From Paradevosia shaoguanensis (GTDB lineage Bacteria > Pseudomonadota > Alphaproteobacteria > Rhizobiales > Devosiaceae), in NCBI RefSeq assembly GCF_016801025.1, contig NZ_CP068983.1, positions 2,844,501-2,908,500 on the forward strand: DNA of 64,000 nucleotides, read 5' to 3'. This document shows positions 8,460 through 16,392 of this stretch, in pieces. The notes below the pieces were generated by a model. That model did no database searches. It had not been told where the DNA came from and worked only from the letters and a program-made list of their open reading frames with translations. Numbering within the stretch: position 1 is the first letter of the stretch; each line of letters opens with the position of its first letter. The translations under genes and the position numbers were made by a program.

Positions 8460-8816
8460 TTTTCCGACGATGGCGTAAAGCGCCGCCAATACCCCAAAGG
8501 GTAGTCGCTACGGGGACTTGCGCGTGCTCTTGCTGCTGGCCGGTTCCGGGCTCCCTCCCACACCGTGCGGCTGATTAAGCACTGAATGTGACAGTTCGTC
8601 CAGCGGGTGCGCATCGGGTGACAATTGCATGAACGGGCTCGCGATGTTCATCGCGGGAGAGCCCTGGACTGGATTGCCGAACCATATCGAGCGAGCGACG
8701 TTGACCGCCGGTGGTTGTGTTGCCGGTTCGACAGTTGCGGCGACAACAGTGTTTTCGCGTTCGACGCCCACTTGCGCCGCGTCTGCTAATCGCTGTAGAC
8801 CTTGCAAATCAATTTC

Positions 8817-8830
8817 CCAAAGCGCTTTGG
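8817..8830. promoter_or_regulatory. LacI-family-type operator upstream of thuA
   Basis: CCAAAGCGCTTTGG is a perfect 14-bp palindrome with the central CG typical of LacI/GalR operators. Partial symmetry continues outwards. It lies about 105 nt upstream of the thuA start codon. No LacI regulator gene is in the window, so the cognate regulator would have to be elsewhere. Confidence 0.5.
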
Positions 8831-8935
8831 AAGCGGCGCGGGCGGAAAAGCGAAAACAGCCATCTGCCAATGTCGCGCGGCTCGAGAGGAGGGGTCGTCG
8901 CGAGCCGGAAATCCACCTACCTCTGGAGACTTTCG

Positions 8936-9724
8936 ATGCCGATCCGCACGCTCGTTTGGGGCGAGAACGTCCACGAACAGAAAAACCAGGTTGTCGCGGA
9001 CAACTATCCGAATGGAATGCACAACGCGATCGCCAAGCTGCTTTCGTCCGATGCCAACATCACCACGTCGACCGCCACGCTCCAGGAGCCCGAGCATGGG
9101 CTGACCGAGGACAAGCTGGCCAATACCGACGTCCTCATCTGGTGGGGCCACGCCGCCCATGGCGAGGTCAAGGACGAGATCGTCGAGCGCGTCGCCAAGC
9201 GCGTCTGGGAAGGCATGGGCTTGATTGTCCTGCATTCCGGGCACTTCTCGAAGATCTTCAAGCGCCTGATGGGGTCGCCCTGTGCGCTTTCCTGGCGCGA
9301 GGCCGGCGAGCGCGAGCGGCTGTGGGTCGTCAATCCCGGCCACCCGATCGCCAAGGGCCTGCCGCAATATTTCGAGCTCGAAAACGAAGAGATGTATGGC
9401 GAGCCGTTCTCGGTTCCCGAGCCGCTGGAGACGGTGTTCGTTTCCTGGTTCCAGGGTGGCGAAGTCTTCCGCTCGGGCATCACCTATCGTCGCGGCGCCG
9501 GCAATATCTTCTATTTCCGTCCCGGTCACGAGACCTATCCGACCTATCACGATGCGACGGTCGGCCAGGTGCTGCGCAATGCGGTAAACTGGGCCTACAA
9601 CCCAAACCGCTTTGAGTGGATCACGGACGCTCCGAACCGCCCGGTAGAGGAGGCGATCGAGAAGATCGAGGAGCGCGGTCCCAAGCTCCATCACGGTCGC
9701 GGCCGCCAGGAGGGCATGCGCTAA
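8936..9724 (+). CDS. ThuA-domain protein (trehalose-utilisation type)
   Basis: Protein of 262 aa with a class-I glutamine-amidotransferase-like ThuA fold ([36 protein letters not shown]). ThuA proteins act with ThuB in metabolising trehalose-derived or other keto-sugars, but the exact reaction is poorly defined. No signal peptide is present, so it is probably cytosolic. I chose the ATG at 8936 because it has a good GGAG site 8 nt upstream and starts [11 protein letters not shown], as family members do. The next gene starts immediately after the stop (TAA then ATG with no gap), so the pair is co-transcribed and probably coupled. Confidence 0.88.
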   Translation: MPIRTLVWGENVHEQKNQVVADNYPNGMHNAIAKLLSSDANITTSTATLQEPEHGLTEDKLANTDVLIWWGHAAHGEVKDEIVERVAKRVWEGMGLIVLHSGHFSKIFKRLMGSPCALSWREAGERERLWVVNPGHPIAKGLPQYFELENEEMYGEPFSVPEPLETVFVSWFQGGEVFRSGITYRRGAGNIFYFRPGHETYPTYHDATVGQVLRNAVNWAYNPNRFEWITDAPNRPVEEAIEKIEERGPKLHHGRGRQEGMR

Positions 9725-10768
9725 ATGCGTCTTCTCATTCTCGGCACCGGCGGCATGGCCAACCAGCATGCCAAGCACTTTGCCGCCATCGACGGCGTCA
9801 CCCTGGTGGGTGGCGTCGACGTCGATCCCAAGCGCGTCGAGGCATTCAATGCCGCTCACAACATCCCCAATGCCTTCCCGTCGCTCGATGCGGCGCTGGC
9901 CTGGGGCGAGTTCGATGCGGTGGCCAACGTGACGCCTGACGCGATCCACCATCCCACCTCAATGGCGGCGATTGCGGCAGGCAAGCACGTCTTCTGCGAA
10001 AAGCCGCTGGCAACCGACTATGCCAAGGCCATGGAAATGACCGAAGCGGCCGAGAAGGCCGGCGTGGTCAACATGGTCAACCTCACCTATCGCAACGTCG
10101 CGCAATTGCAGCGCGCGCGGCAGATCGTGCAGTCGGGCGAGATCGGCAAGGTCAAGCACGTCGAGGCAAGCTACCTGCAGAGCTGGCTGGTCTCGAAGGC
10201 CTGGGGCGACTGGCGCACTGAAAGCCAGTGGTTGTGGCGTCTCTCCAAGAAGCATGGCTCGAACGGCACGCTGGGCGATATCGGCATCCACATCCTCGAC
10301 TTCGCCGTCTACGGTGCGGGCAGCGATATCGATCACGTCTTCTGCCGCCTCAAGACCTTCGACAAGGCGCCGGGCAACAAGATCGGGGAATACGATCTCG
10401 ACGCCAATGACAGCTTCGCCATGACGCTCGAACTCGAGAATGGCGCGCTGGGCGTGGTGCATGCGACGCGCTGGGCGACCGGCCATTTCAACGAGCTGCG
10501 CCTGCGCGTCTATGGCGAAAAGGGTGGCGTCGAAGTGCAGCACCGGCACGACTGGAGCAAGCTCCTTGTCTGCTCGGGTGAGGATGCCGAGACGGGGGTG
10601 TGGAAGGAAGTCGAAGTCGAGCCGGTAGAGACCAATTACCAGCGCTTCGCCAAGGCGGTGAAGCAGGGCAAGACCATGGAGCCCAGCTTCCGCCACGCGG
10701 CGAACATCCAGAAGGTGCTCGACACCGCGGTCATCACCGAACAGGACCGGCACGAACACAGCGTGTGA
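9725..10768 (+). CDS. Gfo/Idh/MocA-family oxidoreductase (ThuB-like)
   Basis: NAD(P)-dependent sugar or polyol dehydrogenase, 347 aa. The N-terminal Rossmann domain (LILGTGGMANQHAKHFAAID) is followed by the family's CEKPLATD motif near residue 94-101 with the catalytic lysine. The C-terminal half is the beta-sheet substrate domain (GSNGTLGDIGIHILDFAVYG, with a DxGxH motif). Directly abutting a ThuA gene, it is the equivalent of ThuB, which oxidises trehalose-type disaccharides at a keto-forming position in rhizobia. Here the substrate is inferred only from this pairing. Confidence 0.9.
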   Translation: MRLLILGTGGMANQHAKHFAAIDGVTLVGGVDVDPKRVEAFNAAHNIPNAFPSLDAALAWGEFDAVANVTPDAIHHPTSMAAIAAGKHVFCEKPLATDYAKAMEMTEAAEKAGVVNMVNLTYRNVAQLQRARQIVQSGEIGKVKHVEASYLQSWLVSKAWGDWRTESQWLWRLSKKHGSNGTLGDIGIHILDFAVYGAGSDIDHVFCRLKTFDKAPGNKIGEYDLDANDSFAMTLELENGALGVVHATRWATGHFNELRLRVYGEKGGVEVQHRHDWSKLLVCSGEDAETGVWKEVEVEPVETNYQRFAKAVKQGKTMEPSFRHAANIQKVLDTAVITEQDRHEHSV

Positions 10769-10790
10769 TCGTCGCAAGGTTCAGGGGCAG

Positions 10791-10818
10791 GGGGCTCGCC
10801 GTGAGGCGGGCCCTTTTC
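10791..10818 (+). terminator. Terminator after the thuAB-like pair
   Basis: GGGCTCGCC-GTGA-GGCGGGCCC is followed by a short T tract (CTTTTCG). It has a nine-pair stem with one G-T pair, 23 nt after the stop codon. Confidence 0.75.
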
Positions 10819-10907
10819 GTTTGGGGGAGAGGATGGGGAGTGGTGAGCCCATTGCAACCATCTCCTTGTTTCCCCAATTATTCCCGGGACCAAACAGGGA
10901 GCGTCAC

Positions 10908-11165
10908 ATGGGAATTATCTGGGCCATCATCATCGGCTTCATTGCAGGCATCATTGCCAAGCTTCTGACTGGCGGCGGCACGGAGCCGCGGGGCTTCATC
11001 CTCACCACGGTGCTGGGCATTGTCGGCGGCGTGGTCGGCACGTGGCTGGGACAGGTCGTCGGGCTTTACGGGCCCGGTGAAAGCGGCGGGTTCATCGCCG
11101 CTATCGTCGGTGCCATTGTGATCCTGCTGATCTGGCGCGCCTTCGTGCGCAGTACGGCACGCTGA
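10908..11165 (+). CDS. GlsB/YeaQ/YmgE-family small membrane protein
   Basis: Protein of 85 aa with three hydrophobic helices and conserved glycine zippers (GIIWAIIIGFIAGIIAKLL; GFILTTVLGIVGGVVGTWLG; GFIAAIVGAIVILLIW). It matches the transglycosylase-associated (YeaQ) family, often induced by general stress. No biochemical role is established for this family. I chose the ATG at 10908 because it gives the normal family length and has an AGGGAG ribosome site. A single-gene unit. Confidence 0.88.
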   Translation: MGIIWAIIIGFIAGIIAKLLTGGGTEPRGFILTTVLGIVGGVVGTWLGQVVGLYGPGESGGFIAAIVGAIVILLIWRAFVRSTAR

Positions 11166-11200
11166 ACGTGCGGCTCCCCGGTCCGATGCCGGGGAGTTGC

Positions 11201-11668
11201 CTATTTGTAGAAGCCTTCCCGCAGGTTGATGCCGTGCTCAAGCCACACCTTCATGGCGCAGAGCATGCCGGTCCAGCCTTCGCAATTGCCGTAGGAAGCC
11301 TTGAGGCCCTTCGGCGTTTCCTTCCAGCCTTCTTCCGTGATCTGCACCAGCGTACGCCCGTCATCGAGCGGCTCGAAGGTCATGGTCACGGTGTTGTCGT
11401 GCGTGGCAGCGGTTTCGCCCTCCGGGGCGTCATCGGCTGAGCCCCAGTGCAGCACGATCTTCCTGTTCGGCACGACCTCGACCACGTGAACGGGAAACGC
11501 GCCGGGGAAGTCGGAGAAGTCCCACGTGACGGTTGCGCCGGTCTCCAGCCGCCCCTTGGCGCCGCCGGTCGTGAAGAAGTGCGAGAGGTGGTCGGGATTG
11601 GCCACCGCCTCGAAGACGTCGTTCACCGGCCTGGCGATGCGGCCGGCCACGTTGAATTTCAGATCCAT
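11201..11668 (-). CDS. SRPBCC (AHSA1-type) domain protein
   Basis: Protein of 155 aa with a START-like hydrophobic-pocket fold (FNVAGRIARPVNDVFEAVAN; WDFSDFPGAFPVHVVEVVPN). AHSA1-type proteins of this size commonly pair with an ArsR-like regulator, exactly as here, where the regulator is divergent across 85 nt. The ligand is unknown. I chose the ATG at 11668 because an AGGAG site lies upstream and the conserved domain begins at once. The palindrome over the start of the ArsR gene probably controls both genes. Confidence 0.85.
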   Translation of the reverse strand: MDLKFNVAGRIARPVNDVFEAVANPDHLSHFFTTGGAKGRLETGATVTWDFSDFPGAFPVHVVEVVPNRKIVLHWGSADDAPEGETAATHDNTVTMTFEPLDDGRTLVQITEEGWKETPKGLKASYGNCEGWTGMLCAMKVWLEHGINLREGFYK

Positions 11669-11735
11669 CCTTCGTCTCCTCTGTCCATGGCGCGGATGGC
11701 TATGTCCGCTCTTTTCCCTTGCCTTCTCCAACCAT

Positions 11736-11755
11736 ATGTTATAAATCTATAACAT
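11736..11755. promoter_or_regulatory. Palindromic operator overlapping the arsR-like start codon
   Basis: ATGTTATA-AATC-TATAACAT is a perfect 8+8 inverted repeat that ends on the AT of the regulator's start codon. Size and position fit an ArsR-family autoregulatory operator. The regulator gene has no visible ribosome site, so its message may be leaderless. Confidence 0.65.
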
Positions 11756-12077
11756 GTCAAATGACGCAGAAAATGACAGGATTTTCAAGGCGCTGAGCAA
11801 CTTCCGGCGGCGAAATATCCTCGACGCGCTCAAGGACCATCCGCAGACGACGGGGGCGCTTTGCGACGCCTTCCCCGATCTCGACCGATGCACGGTGATG
11901 CAGCATCTCAACGTGCTGGAGGAGGCCGATCTCATCATCGTCAAACGCGAGGGGCGGGAGCGCTGGAACTATCTCAACCCCATGCCGATCAAAGAGATTT
12001 TCGATCGGTGGATCGGACAATATGCGGGGCCGACAGTCGACCGACTGTCGCGGCTCAAGGGGCAGCTCGAAGGGTAG
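11754..12077 (+). CDS. ArsR-family winged-helix repressor
   Basis: Compact DNA-binding regulator of 107 aa. A winged helix fills most of the protein (FKALSNFRRRNILDALKDH; DRCTVMQHLNVLEEADLIIV; REGRERWNYLNPMPI). There is no obvious metal-binding cysteine cluster, which suits the non-metal ArsR subgroup that pairs with SRPBCC proteins. It is divergent from the SRPBCC gene and probably represses it and itself through the palindrome at 11736-11755. The signal is unknown. Confidence 0.88.
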   Translation: MSNDAENDRIFKALSNFRRRNILDALKDHPQTTGALCDAFPDLDRCTVMQHLNVLEEADLIIVKREGRERWNYLNPMPIKEIFDRWIGQYAGPTVDRLSRLKGQLEG

Positions 12078-12133
12078 GAGCCATGGCCCCGGTCACCCTC
12101 GGGGGCTGGCAAGTGGCGGCGATTCAGCTATCG

Positions 12134-12153
12134 TCCCCCGGTTTTTCGGGGGA
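12134..12153 (+). promoter_or_regulatory. Hairpin carrying the ribosome site of the second ThuA-like gene
   Basis: TCCCCCG-GTTTTT-CGGGGGA is a 7-bp stem whose 3' arm is the only purine-rich Shine-Dalgarno candidate for the ATG at 12162. It could be a leftover terminator of the ArsR gene or a translational lock. Confidence 0.4.
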
Positions 12154-12161
12154 TTTGTTCC

Positions 12162-12815
12162 ATGCGCACTGCTTTGATTGTTTATGGCGGCTGGGAGGGT
12201 CACGATCCGGAGGAATGTGCAGCGCTCTACCGTCGCTGGCTGCACGAGGATGGGTTCAGCGTCCGCGTCGAGACCGAGACCAAGGCCTTTGCCGACCCGG
12301 CCATTCACGACCTTTCGCTCATCATTCCGATCTACACCATGTCGCGGATCGCCAAGGACGAAGTCGAGAACCTCACCAAGGCCGTCGAGGGCGGCGTCGG
12401 GCTTGCCGGCCACCATGGCGGCATGAGCGATGCCTTCCGCGATGCGGTCGAATACCAGTTCATGGTCGGCGGCCAGTGGGTCGCCCATCCGGGCAACATC
12501 ATCGACTTCACGGTCGACATCACGCGCTCCGACGACCCGATCATGGCCGGCATCAAGACGCCGATGGCCTATCGCAGCGAGCAATATTACATGCATGTCG
12601 ATCCTTCCAACGAGGTGCTGGCGACGACCACGTTCAGTGGCGAGCATGCCTGGTGGATCAAGGATGTCGTCATGCCGGTGGTGTGGAAGCGTCACCATGG
12701 CAAGGGCAGGGTGTTCCACTCGACGCTGGGCCATTCGGTCAAGGAATTCACCGACTTCCCGGATATGGCGACCATCGTCCGCCGCGGCGTCAACTGGGCG
12801 GCGCGCGAGGAGTGA
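12162..12815 (+). CDS. Second ThuA-like domain protein
   Basis: Protein of 217 aa with the ThuA/glutamine-amidotransferase-like fold (ALIVYGGWEGHDPEECAAL; GVGLAGHHGGMSDAFRDAV; VFHSTLGHSVKEF). It is clearly different from the ThuA at 8.9 kb: shorter, with a different N-terminus and no ThuB partner beside it. Members of this group are usually annotated only as ThuA-domain proteins and the reaction is unknown. It stands between a regulator and a redox operon, with no shared operon evident. Confidence 0.82.
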   Translation: MRTALIVYGGWEGHDPEECAALYRRWLHEDGFSVRVETETKAFADPAIHDLSLIIPIYTMSRIAKDEVENLTKAVEGGVGLAGHHGGMSDAFRDAVEYQFMVGGQWVAHPGNIIDFTVDITRSDDPIMAGIKTPMAYRSEQYYMHVDPSNEVLATTTFSGEHAWWIKDVVMPVVWKRHHGKGRVFHSTLGHSVKEFTDFPDMATIVRRGVNWAAREE

Positions 12816-12885
12816 GCCTCGCTCACACGTGACTTGAAACTTCGCCGTGAAAGGCGCCGTTACTCTCCGGCAAAAGGAGGGCGAT

Positions 12886-13752
12886 ATGGCTGTAGAAACC
12901 GCCGACACCGAGAGCCGGGCGCCATCAGCCGGGAAAGGCCCGCTGGTCTATCGCCAGCCGCTGCTGACCCGGATCACGCACTGGACCTGGGCGCTGGCGC
13001 TGTTTTTCATGCTGCTCTCGGGGCTGCAGATTTTCAACGCGCATCCGGCGCTCTATGTCGGCCAGGAATCCGGCTTTGAATACGATAATTCGGTGCTGGC
13101 CATGTATGCGGCCAACTCGGATAACGGGCCGATAGGGCAGACGCGCGTCTTCGGGCAGACGCTCAATACGACGGGGCTCTTCGGCATGAGCGGGCCGGCC
13201 GATCAGCCGCAGTTCCGCGGTTTTCCGAGTTGGGCGACCATTCCCTCCTACCAGGACCTGGCAACGGGTAGGGTGGTGCACTTCTTTTTCGGCTGGGTGC
13301 TGGTGGCGGCACTGTTCCTCTGGTTCCTCTCCAGCCTCGTCAATGGCCATATCCGGCGCGACGTGCTGCCGGGGCCCGAGGATATCAAGGCGCTACCGGG
13401 TGAGGTCGCCGATCATGCGCGGCTGCGGTTCAGGCATGGTCGGCGCTACAATGCGTTGCAGAAGCTCAGCTATAGCGTCGTGTTCTTCATTCTCCTCCCG
13501 CTCATCATCGCCACCGGACTGACGATGAGCCCGGGAATGGATGCGGCTTTTCCATGGTTGCTCGACCTCTTCGGTGGCCGGCAGACAGCGCGTACCATCC
13601 ATTTCTCGATGATGGTGCTGCTGGTGCTGTTCTTTGTCGTCCACATCATCATGGTTTTCGCGGCCGGGCCCATCAACGAGCTGCGCTCGATGATCACCGG
13701 GTGGTATCGCACCAGCCCCGATACGCCGCGCCAGCAAGGAGACCGGCCATGA
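12886..13752 (+). CDS. Membrane cytochrome b (cytochrome b/b6-NapC-like) of a molybdoenzyme pair
   Basis: Inner-membrane di-haem-type cytochrome b of 288 aa. Four hydrophobic helices are visible (THWTWALALFFMLLSGLQIF; VVHFFFGWVLVAALFLWFL; LSYSVVFFILLPLIIATGL; IHFSMMVLLVLFFVVHIIMV) with histidines placed to bind haem. I chose the ATG at 12886 for its strong AAAGGAGG site at 12873-12880. Its stop overlaps the start of the molybdenum enzyme gene (ATGA), so it is probably that enzyme's quinone-linked electron partner. It is not the six-helix MsrQ type. Confidence 0.87.
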   Translation: MAVETADTESRAPSAGKGPLVYRQPLLTRITHWTWALALFFMLLSGLQIFNAHPALYVGQESGFEYDNSVLAMYAANSDNGPIGQTRVFGQTLNTTGLFGMSGPADQPQFRGFPSWATIPSYQDLATGRVVHFFFGWVLVAALFLWFLSSLVNGHIRRDVLPGPEDIKALPGEVADHARLRFRHGRRYNALQKLSYSVVFFILLPLIIATGLTMSPGMDAAFPWLLDLFGGRQTARTIHFSMMVLLVLFFVVHIIMVFAAGPINELRSMITGWYRTSPDTPRQQGDRP

Positions 13753-14540
13753 GCAAGCTGCTGGTTTCCCGCCGCCGGTTCCTGGGGCTGGGAGCTGTGG
13801 GGGCGTCCTCGCTGGTTCTGGCCGGTTGCGATCAGTTCGATTTCCTCGGTGATCGCAGCAACCGGGTGCGCGACGTGCTCGCACAGGCGAACGATCTCAC
13901 CTATCGCGTGCAGCGTGCGCTGGTTGGGAACGATGTGCTTGCGCGCGAATATTCGGAAAGCGAAATCCGGCAGGGGCAGCGGCCCAACGGGTCGCGGGAC
14001 CCCGATACGCCGGAATATCTAGCGCTCAAGGCCAATGACTTCGCCGACTATCGGCTCAAGATCACGGGGCTCGTCGAGAACCCGGCCAGCTATTCGCTCG
14101 CCGAGTTGCGCAACATGCCTGCCCGCACCCAGATCACGCGCCATGATTGCGTCGAAGGATGGAGCTGCATCGCCAAATGGACCGGCACGCAACTCGGCCC
14201 GTTGCTCGATGCTGCGAAGATCAAGCCGACGGCACGGTTCATCGTCTTCCACTGCTACGACAATATGGGGACGGGGCTTACCGCGCCCGAGCTTTACTAC
14301 GAGAGCTGCGATCTGGTGGATGGCTATCATCCGCAGACCATTCTCGCCTATGGCCTTAACGGGCAGACGTTGCCCATTGCCAACGGCGCACCGGTACGCG
14401 TGCGGGTCGAGCGGGCGCTCGGCTACAAGCAGCCGAAATACGTGCACACGATCGAGCTGGTCGACAGTTTCTCGCAGTTCGGCAGGGGCAAGGGCGGGTA
14501 TTGGGAGGATTATGGGTACGATTGGTACGGCGGGATTTAA
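13749..14540 (+). CDS. Sulfite-oxidase-fold molybdopterin oxidoreductase with Tat/lipoprotein signal
   Basis: Exported mononuclear molybdoenzyme of 263 aa. The N-terminus has a twin-arginine motif (SRRRFLG, about 7-13) followed by a lipobox-like LAGC at Cys27, suggesting a Tat-exported lipoprotein. The catalytic region contains HDCVEGWSCIAKWTG, with the cysteine near residue 134 in the position that binds molybdenum in YedY/MsrP and sulfite oxidase. It is coupled to the cytochrome b gene by a 4-nt overlap. It is YedY-like in size, but the partner and the lipobox differ from the known MsrPQ system, so I give no substrate. Confidence 0.88.
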   Translation: MSKLLVSRRRFLGLGAVGASSLVLAGCDQFDFLGDRSNRVRDVLAQANDLTYRVQRALVGNDVLAREYSESEIRQGQRPNGSRDPDTPEYLALKANDFADYRLKITGLVENPASYSLAELRNMPARTQITRHDCVEGWSCIAKWTGTQLGPLLDAAKIKPTARFIVFHCYDNMGTGLTAPELYYESCDLVDGYHPQTILAYGLNGQTLPIANGAPVRVRVERALGYKQPKYVHTIELVDSFSQFGRGKGGYWEDYGYDWYGGI

Positions 14541-14920
14541 GGTATTCCTGCCGATCAAGGTGGCAACGCCACCCTAAGGGGTAAGGAGATTTGCCGGCCG
14601 AAGCAGGGCCTATTTCTCGGCTTTGCATGGCTCCCCTGCGTGCCTAGTTGGCGGAAACGCCTTGCTTTTCTGCGTGCTTTCCCCCATCTACCCATCATCG
14701 TCACCGGCGCATGCTTTGATTGAGCGCCTTAAGTCGTGACGGACTTCTCTTCTTATCGATCGATGCGGTGAGCGGCGAAGTCAGGTCCTGGGCCCATGTC
14801 CCGGGACAATGAACGGCCGTCGCGGGAATGAGCCCGCCGCTGCATCCTTGGCTCCGCCGCCCCGCTCGGGACGGCGGCGTGTGCGCTGTGTAATTGGCGC
14901 CAACCGAAAGACAATTCGCT
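14541..14920 (+). other. 380-bp intergenic region and structured leader of rhlE
   Basis: No gene is recognised here. A small hairpin GGTGGC-AAC-GCCACC near 14559-14574 may end the molybdoenzyme operon. The rhlE-proximal half contains successive GC-rich hairpins (listed separately). This suggests a long, folded 5' UTR, as is common for cold-induced helicases. Confidence 0.5.
14785..14877 (+). promoter_or_regulatory. Chain of stem-loops in the rhlE leader
   Basis: Three hairpins follow each other: GTCC-T-GGG..CCC-G-GGAC (14785-14807), CGGG..CCCG (about 14823-14836), and the strong CCGCCG-C-CCC-GCTC-GGG-A-CGGCGG (14854-14877). The last ends 43 nt before the proposed TTG start. No T tract follows, so they are more likely leader structure than terminators. 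Confidence 0.45.
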
Positions 14921-16354
14921 TTGACAGCAACTTTTGAATCCCTCGGCCTTCCGGGCCCGCTGCTCGCCTCGCTGGCGAAAGCCGGGTTTGAAACCCCGAC
15001 GAAGATCCAGGCCGAGGCCATTCCCCATCAGCTCGCGGGCAAGGATATCCTTGGCATCGCCCAGACCGGTTCGGGCAAGACCGCCGCGTTCGGCCTGCCG
15101 ATCCTCGCTGCCCTCCAGGCCCTGCCGGGTCGGCCCCGTCCGATGACGGCGCGCGCCGTCATCCTCGTGCCGACCCGCGAACTCGCGGTGCAGATCGATG
15201 AAGCGCTGCGCAAGATGGCCGGCCCTTCCATGCGCCTCACCACCGTGCTCGTTCTCGGTGGCGTCTCCCGCTACAACCAGGTGCAGAAGCTCGCCAAGGG
15301 CGTGGATATCTGCATTGCCACGCCCGGCCGCATGAAGGACCTGGTCGATGACGACAAGATCTGGCTCAGCGAGACGCGCTGGCTGATCCTCGACGAGGCC
15401 GATCGCATGCTCGACATGGGCTTTATCGGCCCGGTCAAGGAGATTGCCTCCAAGATCAGCTGGAAGCGCCAGACGGCGCTGTTCTCGGCCACCATGGCGC
15501 CGGAAATCTCCAAGCTCGCCGAAGGCCTGCTGCGCGAGCCTGTTCGCGTCGAGGCCACACCCCAGGGTACGACCGTTGCCGAGATCGAGCAGCGCGTGAT
15601 CATGGCCGGCTCCAAGGCCAAGCGTACCGAACTCAACGCCCTCCTCGCCGATGCGGCGCTGGAACGCGTGATCGTTTTCGCACGCACCAAGCATGGTGCC
15701 GATCGCGTCGCCAAGAACCTGGAGATCGATGGTTTCGAGGCGGCTGCCATCCATGGCAACAAGAGCCAGAATGCCCGCCAGGCGGCCCTCAAGGGCTTCT
15801 CCTCGGGCAATGTGCGTATCCTCGTCGCCACCGATATCGCGGCGCGCGGCATCGATGTGCCGGGTATTACCCACGTCATCAATTATGACCTGCCGGACGA
15901 TGCCGAGAACTACGTGCACCGTATCGGCCGCACGGGCCGCAATGGCGCCTCGGGTACGGCCATCACGCTTTGCGACGGTACCGAGAAGGGCAAGCTGCGC
16001 GAGATCGAGAAGCTGATCCGCAAGTCGTTGCCGGTTTCGGGCGATCTTACCATCGTCGAAGTCGATCCGCCCAAGCGCGCCAAGGGTAATAATGGCCGCA
16101 AGCCGGTCCGCAATGCCAATGCCGGCGCGCCGCGTGCGCGCAAGCCCGCGCACGGCAAGACGCTGGCCGGTTTCGGCGATGGCGTTGCGCACCAGGAGGC
16201 GGCGCCGCATCGCTCCCACACGGCCAAGAAACCGCGCCAGGACAGCGAAGCCCCCCGCCAGCGCAACGGCAAGCCCGCTGGGGCCAAGGCCGGCAAGCCG
16301 CGCTGGAACAAGAACCAGAAAGATGCCGGTCGCGCGCGACGCGCCCAGGCCTGA
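14921..16354 (+). CDS. rhlE: DEAD-box RNA helicase RhlE
   Basis: ATP-dependent RNA helicase of about 477 aa acting in RNA remodelling and cold adaptation. Visible motifs are the Q-motif (FETPTKIQ), Walker A AQTGSGKT (about 47-54), DEAD (about 157-160), SAT (FSATMAPE) and motif VI HRIGRTGR (about 333). A basic, low-complexity tail rich in Lys/Arg/Ala follows. No ATG starts this frame. TTG at 14921 gives the usual N-terminus (MTATFESLGL), while a TTG at 14894 would add nine residues. The unusual start codon and structured leader suggest translational control. Confidence 0.93.
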   Translation: MTATFESLGLPGPLLASLAKAGFETPTKIQAEAIPHQLAGKDILGIAQTGSGKTAAFGLPILAALQALPGRPRPMTARAVILVPTRELAVQIDEALRKMAGPSMRLTTVLVLGGVSRYNQVQKLAKGVDICIATPGRMKDLVDDDKIWLSETRWLILDEADRMLDMGFIGPVKEIASKISWKRQTALFSATMAPEISKLAEGLLREPVRVEATPQGTTVAEIEQRVIMAGSKAKRTELNALLADAALERVIVFARTKHGADRVAKNLEIDGFEAAAIHGNKSQNARQAALKGFSSGNVRILVATDIAARGIDVPGITHVINYDLPDDAENYVHRIGRTGRNGASGTAITLCDGTEKGKLREIEKLIRKSLPVSGDLTIVEVDPPKRAKGNNGRKPVRNANAGAPRARKPAHGKTLAGFGDGVAHQEAAPHRSHTAKKPRQDSEAPRQRNGKPAGAKAGKPRWNKNQKDAGRARRAQA

Positions 16355-16360
16355 CAAGCA

Positions 16361-16386
16361 AAAAGGCAGCCTCCGGGCTGCCTTTT
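16361..16386. terminator. Bidirectional terminator between rhlE and the dioxygenase gene
   Basis: AAAAGGCAGCC-TCCG-GGCTGCCTTTT has an A tract on the left and T tracts on the right (CTTTTTCT). It can therefore stop both the rightward rhlE message and the leftward transcript of the dioxygenase gene ending at 16393. Confidence 0.9.
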
Positions 16387-16392
16387 CTTTTT

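Larger units (their letters stand above)
8364..8935. other. 572-bp intergenic region between divergent importer and thuAB operons
   Basis: It holds the PhoB box for the importer (8442-8459) and a LacI-type palindrome for the thuAB side (8817-8830). Single GTGACA elements also occur near 8588 and 8620. A 120-codon open frame on the minus strand (8508-8870) has no recognisable domain or ribosome site, and I do not call it a gene. Confidence 0.6.

Noticed and set aside
8508-8870. Minus-strand open frame of 120 codons in the importer-thuA intergenic region
   Set aside because: No domain, no ribosome site, and it overlaps the LacI-type palindrome. Coding is not supported, although it is not excluded.
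14541-14890. Possible structured non-coding RNA or riboswitch upstream of rhlE
   Set aside because: Hairpins are present but I recognise no known riboswitch or RNA-family consensus, so I report only a structured leader.
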